A stretch of 21,030 bases of DNA from Flavobacteriales bacterium (GTDB lineage Bacteria; Bacteroidota; Bacteroidia; Flavobacteriales_D; Parvicellaceae): contig JALWSJ010000214.1 in assembly GCA_026993705.1 (NCBI GenBank), positions 1-21,030 on the forward strand, read 5' to 3'. Below are positions 7,809 to 14,174 of the stretch, one piece after another; position 1 is the stretch's first letter, and each line of letters starts with the position of its first letter. Made by a program: the position numbers and the translations under genes. Below the pieces are notes generated by a model. It was not told the DNA's origin. It saw only the letters and a program-made list of their open reading frames with translations, and did not search any database.

Positions 7809-7946
7809 GCGTTAGGGATAGGAGCGGCATCCTTTTGGGTTGTTGCACTTATGCAACCCAAAAGATATAGCGGATAGCCCGACCCTACTTTTCAAAAACA
7901 ACGTTTCGCGAGAGCGATATGTTGTTTTTGAAAAGTAGGGGAACGC
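7809..7946 (+). repeat. Structured intergenic repeat, copy 2 (candidate RNA)
   Basis: The ends GCGTT (7809-7813) and AACGC (7942-7946) pair. CGTTAGGGATAG is followed by an 11-bp hairpin (7832-7842 with 7854-7864; loop TTGCACTTATG), then GATAGCCCGACC. The second arm here is a perfect 20-bp stem (7883-7902 with 7921-7940) topped by TCGC-GAGA-GCGA, a GNRA-type tetraloop hairpin. The hairpin stem differs from copies 1 and 3 by changes that keep pairing. Confidence 0.78.
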
Positions 7947-7947
7947 C

Positions 7948-7980
7948 AAAAAAAAGCCCTAACTTTCGCTAAGGCTTTCC
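7948..7980 (-). terminator. metK terminator
   Basis: On the minus strand, shortly after the metK stop, AAAGCC (7978-7973) pairs with GGCTTT (7958-7953) around a short loop, and the T-tract continues to 7948. This is a good Rho-independent terminator. It abuts the right end of structured repeat copy 2. Confidence 0.8.
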
Positions 7981-8001
7981 TTTTTTATTTTCTTGTTAAT
8001 C

Positions 8002-9255
8002 TTAAAGATTAAACTCTTTTTTGATTGTATCCACGTAGTCCAATTCTTCCCAAGGGAATAGTTTCACGTCTAAAGTAACTTCTTTTCCTTCTGGGCTTTT
8101 AAAGGTTTTAGTTACCGTTTCTGGGGTTCTTCCCATATGACCGTAAGCTGCGGTTTCCGAATAGATTGGTGTTCTTAAATTAAATCTTTTTTCGATAGCA
8201 TAAGGACGCATATCAAAAATAGAAAGTAATTTTTCGGCGATTTCACCATCAGAAACATCCACTTTTGATGTCCCGTAAGTGTCAACAAAAAGACCTACTG
8301 GTTCAGCTACACCAATGGCATAAGCTACTTGTACCAACATTTCGTCTGCAATACCTGCCGCAACGGCATTTTTTGCTATATGTCTTGTTGCATAAGCTCC
8401 TGAGCGGTCAACCTTACTTGGGTCTTTTCCAGAGAAAGCTCCACCACCATGTGCTCCTTTTCCTCCGTAAGTATCTACGATTATTTTTCGTCCTGTAAGC
8501 CCGGTATCTCCATGAGGTCCACCGATTACAAAAATACCTGTTGGATTAATATGGTATTTAATTTGGTCGTTAAATAATGCTTGAATTTCCTTTGGTAACT
8601 TAGCCTTTACTCTAGGGATTAAGATGTTGATAATATCTTCTTTAATTTTTTTTAACATATTTTCTTCCGTGTCGAAGTCGTCGTGTTGAGTTGAAACCAC
8701 TATTGCATCAATTCTAACCGGTTTGTTATCATCGTTGTATTCAATAGTTACTTGAGCTTTAGCATCCGGTCTTAAATAAGGAATGTCTTTTTCTTCTCTT
8801 CTTAATTTAGCAAGTTCTTTTAATAAAAGGTGTGATATTTCCAAAGCCAAAGGCATAAAAGATTCGGTTTCGTTTGTCGCATAACCAAACATCATTCCTT
8901 GGTCACCAGCACCTTGTTCTTCTTTGTTTGCTCTTTCTACCCCTTGATTAATATCGGCAGATTGTTCGTGAATAGCAGAAAATACGCCACACGAATTTCC
9001 TTCAAACATATAGTCGCTTTTTGTGTAACCAATTTTATTGATGACATTTCTAGCGATGGATTGAACATCTAAATAAGCACTAGATTTTACTTCACCAGCC
9101 AAAACAACCTGCCCCGTAGTTACTAGTGTTTCGCAAGCAACTTTTGATTCGGGGTCAAAAGCTAAAAAGTTATCAATGAGTGCATCTGAAATTTGATCGG
9201 CTACTTTATCAGGGTGTCCTTCAGAAACCGATTCTGATGTAAATAAATAAGACAT
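8002..9255 (-). CDS. metK: S-adenosylmethionine synthetase
   Basis: 417 residues, the slightly extended length seen in Bacteroidota. It condenses methionine and ATP into S-adenosylmethionine, releasing phosphate and diphosphate, as a cytoplasmic tetramer. Signatures: SVSEGHPDKVADQISDALID at residues 8-27 (ATP and metal site), GAGDQGMMFGYATNE, the methionine loop, and GGGAFSGKDPSKVDRSGAYA (phosphate-binding loop). The ATG at 9255 gives MSYLFTSESVSEGHP. It is preceded by a long leader of about 160 bases carrying a SAM-II-type riboswitch, so its expression is probably fed back on by SAM. It is divergent from an O-methyltransferase gene. Confidence 0.98.
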   Translation of the reverse strand: MSYLFTSESVSEGHPDKVADQISDALIDNFLAFDPESKVACETLVTTGQVVLAGEVKSSAYLDVQSIARNVINKIGYTKSDYMFEGNSCGVFSAIHEQSADINQGVERANKEEQGAGDQGMMFGYATNETESFMPLALEISHLLLKELAKLRREEKDIPYLRPDAKAQVTIEYNDDNKPVRIDAIVVSTQHDDFDTEENMLKKIKEDIINILIPRVKAKLPKEIQALFNDQIKYHINPTGIFVIGGPHGDTGLTGRKIIVDTYGGKGAHGGGAFSGKDPSKVDRSGAYATRHIAKNAVAAGIADEMLVQVAYAIGVAEPVGLFVDTYGTSKVDVSDGEIAEKLLSIFDMRPYAIEKRFNLRTPIYSETAAYGHMGRTPETVTKTFKSPEGKEVTLDVKLFPWEELDYVDTIKKEFNL

Positions 9256-9359
9256 TATTATTTTGGTTTAAAATTTTATATTAATCAATGTTGTTTTTGT
9301 AAAAAAAACAATTTTTAACAAGTTCAGGAAATAGAAGAAAGATTTGTATTCAGAAATAA

Positions 9360-9406
9360 TTTTAGCATTTTTTTCTAGTGGTTGCAAGCAGCCAAATCTT
9401 TCCACT
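9360..9406 (-). promoter_or_regulatory. SAM-II riboswitch-like aptamer in metK leader
   Basis: The minus strand reads AGTGG (9406-9402), then GATTTGGCTGCTTGCAACCA, CT, an A-rich linker and GCTAAA (9366-9361). This fits the SAM-II (SAM-alpha) consensus as recalled: a P1 stem AGTGG/CCACT enclosing ATTTG and GCTTGC, and a pseudoknot between TTTGGC and GCTAAA (one G.U). It lies between the predicted metK promoter and the start codon, the right place and gene for a SAM sensor. The aptamer ends about 105 bases before the ATG, farther than in typical SAM-II leaders. The expression platform in between is AT-rich and not resolved. Confidence 0.83.
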
Positions 9407-9424
9407 TTTTCGAAAATTGTCAGG

Positions 9425-9455
9425 CAAAAGTATAAAGAAGTTATGGATTGTACAA
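9425..9455 (-). promoter_or_regulatory. metK promoter
   Basis: On the minus strand, TTG (9455-9453), a 20-base spacer, then TACTTTTG (9432-9425) match the Bacteroidota TTG-N19-21-TAnnTTTG promoter. Transcription would start near 9418, just upstream of the riboswitch. Confidence 0.65.
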
Positions 9456-9507
9456 TATTATAAGCAATAAAAACTAAAAAAGGTACAGCGTCAAGAATAA
9501 AGTTCTC

Positions 9508-9515
9508 TATTTTTG
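9508..9515 (+). promoter_or_regulatory. O-methyltransferase promoter -7 box
   Basis: TATTTTTG followed by CA fits TAnnTTTG exactly and lies 22 bases before the ATG at 9538. No clear -33 TTG is seen at the normal distance. Confidence 0.5.
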
Positions 9516-9537
9516 CACTAATAAACAATTGATTACT

Positions 9538-10173
9538 ATGGATTTTTTACCTAAAGAAATAAACGAATTTTCTGAAAAATATACCACTCCGGAAAGTGCT
9601 TTGTTGTACGATTTAAACCGTCAAACCCATTTGCAAATTATGATTCCTCGGATGCTTTCGGGACATTTGCAAGGGCGTGTATTGAGTATGTTTAGCCACA
9701 TGATTAAGCCTAAAAATATCCTTGAAATAGGAACTTATACAGGTTATAGTGCCTTGTGTTTAGCAGAAGGGGTGCAGAAAGGCGGAAGGTTGGTAACGAT
9801 AGATAAAAATGAGGAGTTAAAAGAATTTACCCAAAGCTATTTTGATAAAAGTGCTTATGCAGATAAAATAGAATTTATAATCGGAAACGCCCTTGAAGTT
9901 ATCCCTGATTTACCCCAACAGTTTGATATTGTCTTTATTGATGCCGATAAAATCAATTATTCCAATTACTATAATATGGTGATAGACAAGGTTGTTAAAG
10001 GTGGTTTTATCATTGCTGACAATGTTCTTTGGAGCGGAAAAGTAACCCAAGAAAAAAAGGATAAAGATACACAAGCATTGGTTGATTATTGCGAAAAAAT
10101 AAATAACGACGAAAGAGTAGAAAATGTATTGTTGCCAGTGCGTGACGGATTATTAATTGCAAGAAAATTATAA
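9538..10173 (+). CDS. SAM-dependent O-methyltransferase (class I, catechol-type family)
   Basis: 211 residues from the ATG at 9538; an in-frame TTG at 9529 is a less likely start. The SAM-binding motif I is LEIGTYTGYSALCLAEG (about 62-78), followed by TIDKNEE (acidic end of strand 2). FDIVFIDADKINYSNYY carries the metal-binding Asp of the O-methyltransferase family 3 (PF01596), and ADNVLWSGKV completes the active-site region. These enzymes methylate small hydroxylated, often catechol-like, acceptors with a divalent metal; this one's acceptor is unknown. It is transcribed away from metK, which makes its co-substrate, but it has its own promoter and no sign of the riboswitch. Confidence 0.9.
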   Translation: MDFLPKEINEFSEKYTTPESALLYDLNRQTHLQIMIPRMLSGHLQGRVLSMFSHMIKPKNILEIGTYTGYSALCLAEGVQKGGRLVTIDKNEELKEFTQSYFDKSAYADKIEFIIGNALEVIPDLPQQFDIVFIDADKINYSNYYNMVIDKVVKGGFIIADNVLWSGKVTQEKKDKDTQALVDYCEKINNDERVENVLLPVRDGLLIARKL

Positions 10174-10181
10174 TAGTTTGG

Positions 10182-10329
10182 GCGTTACCATTACAGTATA
10201 AAAAAGCGTTTCGTTGCACTACACTACTTTTCAACGCTGTAATGGTCGGGCTATCACTACTCACTCTTTTGGTTTGCATAAATGCAACAAACCAAAAGGA
10301 GTTCAAACACGCCGTTCTATCCCTAACGC
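10182..10329 (-). repeat. Structured intergenic repeat, copy 3 (candidate RNA)
   Basis: The reverse-orientation copy starts 8 bases after the O-methyltransferase stop. The ends GCGTT (10329-10325) and AACGC (10186-10182) pair. CGTTAGGGATAG, an 11-bp hairpin (+ strand 10266-10276 with 10288-10298; loop TTGCATTTATG on the minus strand), GATAGCCCGACC and a 9-bp second stem (10188-10196 with 10237-10245) follow in the family order. The second arm shares GCGTTGAAAAG with copy 1. An AT-rich box (10330-10376) precedes it and aligns with the box before copy 2. Confidence 0.77.
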
Positions 10330-10378
10330 GGGGGAAATTGGCGGATAGAAAGTGAATTTTTGGTTTCTTAGACGATGA

Positions 10379-10418
10379 ATAAAAATTTTGCATAGCCCCA
10401 GCTATGGAAAATTTTTAT
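10379..10418. repeat. Palindromic element core, third copy
   Basis: 10379-10396 pairs with 10401-10418 around GCATAGC-CCCA-GCTATGG, with a single G.G mismatch (10390/10407). This is the reverse-orientation equivalent of the core at 4-40 and 20998-21030, down to the position of the mismatch. The long arms of the edge copies are not recognisable here. The core lies between two 8-base inverted repeats, TAGACGAT (10369-10376) and ATCGTCTA (10451-10458). Confidence 0.6.
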
Positions 10419-10450
10419 GAAGAAGTATAAGGAATCAAAAAACGCTTTAT

Positions 10451-10637
10451 ATCGTCTATTTTGCTCGTGTTAGGGATTCCAACTAACGTAAAATTATAAC
10501 ATTGATAATCAATCGATTATAAAACTGCCAATATTTTTACGTTAGCTCAAAAACTCAACTGTTTTTCACAGTCGCTTAATAGTCCTTAACGTGGATAAAT
10601 TGGAAGCAAGAAAGCATTTTTATTTTTCTTAAACGAT
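10451..10637. repeat. Degenerate structured-repeat fragments
   Basis: On the plus strand, ATCGTCTA then GTTAGGGATTCC (10469-10480) resembles the start of the structured repeat, but CTAAC (10483-10487) pairs straight back to GTTAG. On the minus strand, 10592-10539 begins and ends with the pairing hexamers ACGTTA/TAACGT and contains a small ACTG/CAGT hairpin; its upstream box (10637-10593) reads GCTTTCTTGCTTCCAATTT, close to the box before copy 1. An 11-bp inverted repeat (10483-10493 with 10535-10545) links the two fragments. These look like decayed or minimal relatives of the repeat family. Confidence 0.5.
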
Positions 10638-10726
10638 AAAAAAAGATAGTACAGAAGATTGAAATAGAATGAATTTCTATTCGGATTTAATGTAGTTGTC
10701 TTAATTTTAAGAGATTTAGCGACCAT

Positions 10727-10765
10727 AAAAAAGCCTTTCCAAATTCAGTTTAGAAAGGCTTTTTT
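10727..10765. terminator. Bidirectional terminator
   Basis: AAAAAAGCCTTTC (10727-10739) pairs perfectly with GAAAGGCTTTTTT (10753-10765), a 13-bp stem flanked by A's on one side and T's on the other. It can end transcription in both directions, mainly that of the bacilliredoxin gene, whose stop is 25 bases away on the minus strand. Confidence 0.85.
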
Positions 10766-10789
10766 GTGTTAGTCGTGTAAAAAAAATGT

Positions 10790-11203
10790 TTAGCAATACT
10801 CATTAAAAGCAGCAACAATGTTTTCCGCAATTATTTCTGCCGGTCTTCCTTCAATGTGATGTCTTTCAATAAAATGCACCAATTGACCATTTTTAAACAG
10901 AGCCATACTAGGAGAAGACGGAGGATAAGGCAAGCAATATTTTCTTACTTGTTCCGTAGCTTCTTTGTCAACCCCTGCAAAAACAGTAATAAGGTTGTTA
11001 GGTAATTTATCGTTGGTTGCTGCTATTCGTGCAGCCGGGCGAGCATTAGAAGCAGCACACCCGCAAACTGAATTAATGACAACAAAAGTAGTGCTCTTGT
11101 CATCGTTCAAGTATTGATCAACTTCTTCTGCTGTTGTTACGTCTTTATACCCCGAGTTTATCAACTCTTCTTTCATAGGGGCAACTAATTCCGGTGGATA
11201 CAT
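10790..11203 (-). CDS. Bacilliredoxin, BrxA/BrxB (YphP/YqiW) family
   Basis: 137 residues, the usual length of the family (PF06491). The thioredoxin-like fold carries a CGC active site at residues 47-49 (INSVCGCAASNARP) instead of the CxxC of thioredoxins. Bacillus relatives remove bacillithiol from S-bacillithiolated proteins after oxidative stress, and the family is widespread in Bacteroidota. Other visible segments: TVFAGVDKEATEQVRKY (about 74-90), the PPSSPSMALFKNGQ strand region with the cis-Pro area, and the conserved ERHHIEGRPAEIIAENI near the end. The ATG at 11203 gives MYPPELVAPMKEEL. Single-gene unit between its own -7 box and a strong terminator. Whether this organism makes bacillithiol cannot be judged here. 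Confidence 0.92.
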   Translation of the reverse strand: MYPPELVAPMKEELINSGYKDVTTAEEVDQYLNDDKSTTFVVINSVCGCAASNARPAARIAATNDKLPNNLITVFAGVDKEATEQVRKYCLPYPPSSPSMALFKNGQLVHFIERHHIEGRPAEIIAENIVAAFNEYC

Positions 11204-11245
11204 AGTTTATTTTTTTAAAATTAAATTATTATTCAAATTTCAATA

Positions 11246-11253
11246 CAAAAGTA
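11246..11253 (-). promoter_or_regulatory. Putative bacilliredoxin promoter -7 box
   Basis: The minus strand reads TACTTTTG, the same 8-mer as in the metK promoter, about 43 bases before the ATG. No TTG is found about 20 bases upstream. Confidence 0.45.
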
Positions 11254-11391
11254 CATATCTTATGGAGAATAGAATGTTATTTTTTGTTATAAAAAATATA
11301 GTGATGATATATTTGATTTAGGGAGTGGGGTTTCTACGGGTAAGACTTATACACAAAGGCTTTTTTTTGTTAACAAAGAAAGGTTGCAGGG

Positions 11392-11422
11392 TTGTTAAAG
11401 CTGTCAATTAATAGTAAAATTG
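11392..11422 (+). promoter_or_regulatory. Possible purH promoter
   Basis: TTG (11392-11394), a 20-base spacer and TAAAATTG (11415-11422), one mismatch from TAnnTTTG, lie 48 bases before the purH ATG. Weak but correctly spaced. Confidence 0.3.
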
Positions 11423-11469
11423 TAGTTGCTTTGAACGAAGTGTAATTTTTACGATATTCAACAAAAAAA

Positions 11470-13002
11470 ATGAGCCAAAACAGGAAGATTAAAAAAGCCT
11501 TAATTTCAGTATTCGACAAAGAAGGAATAAATGAAATTGCGAAGTTATTAAATGATTTAGGAGTTGAGATTTTTTCAACGGGAGGAACACAGACTTTTAT
11601 CGAAAAATTGGGGATTCCCGTTACGCCTGTAGAACATTTGACGGATTATCCTTCTATTTTGGGTGGAAGAGTAAAAACATTGCACCCAAAAGTCTTTGGA
11701 GGGATACTAAGTAGAAGAGAGAATGCAAAAGACAAGCAAGAGTTGGAAGAATATCAAATACCGGAAATAGATTTAGTGGTGGTTGATTTGTATCCTTTTG
11801 AAGATACGGTTCATTCCGGAGCATCTCACGAAGATATTATCGAAAAAATTGATATAGGTGGTATTTCTTTAATTAGAGCAGCTGCGAAAAATTATAAAGA
11901 CGTAGTTGTTATTCCTTCAAAAGAGGAGTATAAAGCCTTAGAAAATATTTTAAGTCAAAATAAAGGTGAAACAACCATAGAAGAGCGAAAAGAATTGGCG
12001 AAAAAATCTTTTGCTGTTTCCTCTCATTACGATACTAAAATGTATGAATATTTTAATAATGATAAAGATAATCAATCATTGAAAGTTAGTATTAATAAAT
12101 CAAAAACTTTGCGTTATGGAGAAAATCCTCATCAAAAAGGCGTTTTCTTTGGTGATTTAAATGAGTTGTTAGAGCAGTTACACGGAAAAGAATTGAGTTA
12201 TAACAATTTATTGGATGTTGATGCCGCTATTAATTTGATGGGCGAATTTAAAAACGAAGCCCCGACTTTTGCGATATTAAAACATAACAATGCTTGCGGA
12301 ATAGCTGTTCGTGATACGCTTGTTGATGCATATGATGTAGCTTTGGCTGCTGATCCTGTTTCGGCTTTTGGCGGGATATTAATTAGTAATAAAGAAATAG
12401 ATAAAGCGACCGCTGAAAAAATAAACAACCTGTTTTGTGAAGTCGTGATAGCACCGGCTTACGAAGATGAAGCATTGGAATTACTCAAAAGTAAAAAGAA
12501 TCGAATTATATTAATTCAAAAAGAAACAGAATTGCCTAAAACTCAATTCAGAACACTTTTAAACGGGGTTTTGTTTCAAGAAAAAGACCTGAAAACAGAT
12601 AAGAAAGAAAATTATGAAAATGTAACAGATAAAACACCAACGGCACAACAGTTAGAAGATTTAGAGTTTGCAAGCAAAATATCAAAGCATACCAAATCCA
12701 ATACAATTGTTTTGACTAAAAACAGGCAACTTTTAGCTAGTGGAACAGGTCAAACATCTAGAGTCGATGCACTTAATCAAGCTATACACAAAGCCAAAAC
12801 GTTTAATTTTAACTTACAGGATGCTGTAATGGCTTCTGATGCCTTTTTCCCGTTTCCAGATTGTGTAGAGATAGCCGGAAATGAAGGTGTAAATGCAGTT
12901 ATTCAACCGGGTGGTTCCATAAAAGATAAATTGTCGATAGATTATTGTAATAATAATGGAATAGCGATGGTGTTTACTGGAACAAGACATTTTAAACATT
13001 AG
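11470..13002 (+). CDS. purH: Bifunctional AICAR transformylase/IMP cyclohydrolase
   Basis: 510 residues, full length. It catalyses the last two steps of IMP synthesis: formylation of AICAR with 10-formyl-THF, then ring closure. The N-terminal MGS-like cyclohydrolase domain (about 8-140) shows ALISVFDKEGINEIA, FSTGGT and GGRVKTLHPKVFGGIL. The transformylase domain (about 145-510) shows SKTLRYGENPHQKG, KHNNACGIA (the Lys-His active-site motif), DPVSAFGG, ASDAFFPFPD and GVNAVIQPGGSIKD, ending TRHFKH as usual. mreB begins 55 bases downstream with no terminator between, so purH probably heads or feeds the cell-shape operon, an order common in flavobacteria. Confidence 0.97.
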   Translation: MSQNRKIKKALISVFDKEGINEIAKLLNDLGVEIFSTGGTQTFIEKLGIPVTPVEHLTDYPSILGGRVKTLHPKVFGGILSRRENAKDKQELEEYQIPEIDLVVVDLYPFEDTVHSGASHEDIIEKIDIGGISLIRAAAKNYKDVVVIPSKEEYKALENILSQNKGETTIEERKELAKKSFAVSSHYDTKMYEYFNNDKDNQSLKVSINKSKTLRYGENPHQKGVFFGDLNELLEQLHGKELSYNNLLDVDAAINLMGEFKNEAPTFAILKHNNACGIAVRDTLVDAYDVALAADPVSAFGGILISNKEIDKATAEKINNLFCEVVIAPAYEDEALELLKSKKNRIILIQKETELPKTQFRTLLNGVLFQEKDLKTDKKENYENVTDKTPTAQQLEDLEFASKISKHTKSNTIVLTKNRQLLASGTGQTSRVDALNQAIHKAKTFNFNLQDAVMASDAFFPFPDCVEIAGNEGVNAVIQPGGSIKDKLSIDYCNNNGIAMVFTGTRHFKH

Positions 13003-13057
13003 AAAGGCATAGAATAGTAGTTAGGTAGAAAACAGACAAACAAGACGAACAACAACA

Positions 13058-14083
13058 ATGGGATTATTTAATTTATTTACGCAAGAAATAGCCATAGATT
13101 TAGGAACAGCCAATACTTTAATTATTCAAAATGACAAAGTAGTAGTGGATGAACCTTCAATTGTGGCTATAGATCGTACAACCAATAAGATTATCGGTAT
13201 AGGGAAAAAAGCTCAGCAAATGCAGGGGAAAACCCATGATAACATAAAAACAATACGACCACTTAGAGATGGGGTTATTGCTGATTTTCATGCTGCGGAG
13301 CACATGATTAGAGGTATGATAAAAATGATTAATCCGGGAAGGCAATTTATTACTCCCTCTCTCAGAATGGTGATTTGTATTCCTTCCGGTATTACCGAGG
13401 TAGAAAAAAGAGCAGTACAAGATTCCGCAGAGCATGCCGGAGCAAAAGAGGTTTATCTGATTCACGAACCGATGGCAGCGGCTATTGGTATTGGCGTTGA
13501 CGTTGAAGAACCGATGGGAAATATGATTATTGATATAGGTGGTGGTACTTCCGAAATTGCTGTAATAGCTTTAGGAGGGATTGTTTGTGATAAGTCAATT
13601 CGTGTAGCGGGAGATGATTTTACTTCTGATATAGAGGAATATATGCGAAGACAGCACAATATACTAATTGGAGAGAGAACGGCAGAACAAATAAAAATTG
13701 AAGTAGGGTCTGCAATCCCCGAGTTAGAAACTCCACCGGAGGATTATCCGGTGCGTGGGCGAGATTTAATGACAGGTATCCCGAAAGAAATATATGTTAC
13801 CTATAAAGAAATTGCTCATTGTTTAGATAAATCAATAGCAAAAATAGAAGAAGCAATTATGAATGCTTTAGAAATGACGCCACCTGAACTATCAGCGGAT
13901 ATTTACAAAACAGGTGTTTATCTCGCAGGAGGAGGGTCGATGCTTAGAGGGTTGGATAAACGTATTTCGGAAAAGACAAAATTGCCTGTACATATAGCTG
14001 AAGACCCGTTAAGAGCAGTTGCGAGAGGTACAGGAATAGCTCTAAAGAATTTAGATAAATATCAATTCCTAATCAGGCAGTAA
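13058..14083 (+). CDS. mreB: Rod-shape-determining protein MreB
   Basis: 341 residues. A bacterial actin that polymerises with ATP under the cytoplasmic membrane and directs the elongasome during lateral wall growth. The actin-fold motifs are intact: phosphate-1 IAIDLGTANTLI (about 11-22), phosphate-2 MIIDIGGGTSEIAVIALGG (about 156-174), and the adenosine motif VYLAGGGSMLRGLD (about 287-300). The N-terminus MGLFNLFTQE is short and hydrophobic, consistent with a membrane-touching helix. First gene of the mreBCD-PBP2-rodA cluster; 91 bases to mreC. Confidence 0.98.
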   Translation: MGLFNLFTQEIAIDLGTANTLIIQNDKVVVDEPSIVAIDRTTNKIIGIGKKAQQMQGKTHDNIKTIRPLRDGVIADFHAAEHMIRGMIKMINPGRQFITPSLRMVICIPSGITEVEKRAVQDSAEHAGAKEVYLIHEPMAAAIGIGVDVEEPMGNMIIDIGGGTSEIAVIALGGIVCDKSIRVAGDDFTSDIEEYMRRQHNILIGERTAEQIKIEVGSAIPELETPPEDYPVRGRDLMTGIPKEIYVTYKEIAHCLDKSIAKIEEAIMNALEMTPPELSADIYKTGVYLAGGGSMLRGLDKRISEKTKLPVHIAEDPLRAVARGTGIALKNLDKYQFLIRQ

Positions 14084-14174
14084 AGTTGATATTCATAGTT
14101 TGGAGTGTTTTTTAAGTAGAATTTTATCACAAAAGAAAGAGGTACTTCCGAATACGTAGAAATATAGAATTCTA

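Larger units (their letters stand above)
7675..8001. other. Intergenic region between metG and metK
   Basis: About 330 bases. From left to right: the metG promoter, an AT-rich box (about 7763-7808) that resembles the sequence preceding the other structured-repeat copies, structured repeat copy 2 (7809-7946), and the metK terminator that begins one base after the repeat. No gene is apparent. Confidence 0.6.

Noticed and set aside
9315..9330. AACAAGTTCAG in the metK leader matches the edge-element arm at 97-107.
   Set aside because: Eleven bases in an AT-rich leader without any other element feature can arise by chance.
9268..9528. Open frame of 86 codons on the minus strand upstream of metK.
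   Set aside because: It coincides with the metK promoter and riboswitch leader and shows no protein-like motif.
10010..10393. Long open frame on the minus strand after the O-methyltransferase.
   Set aside because: It runs across the structured repeat and antisense to the methyltransferase 3' end. Its composition (Phe/Leu/Ser-rich, no motif) is that of a shadow frame.
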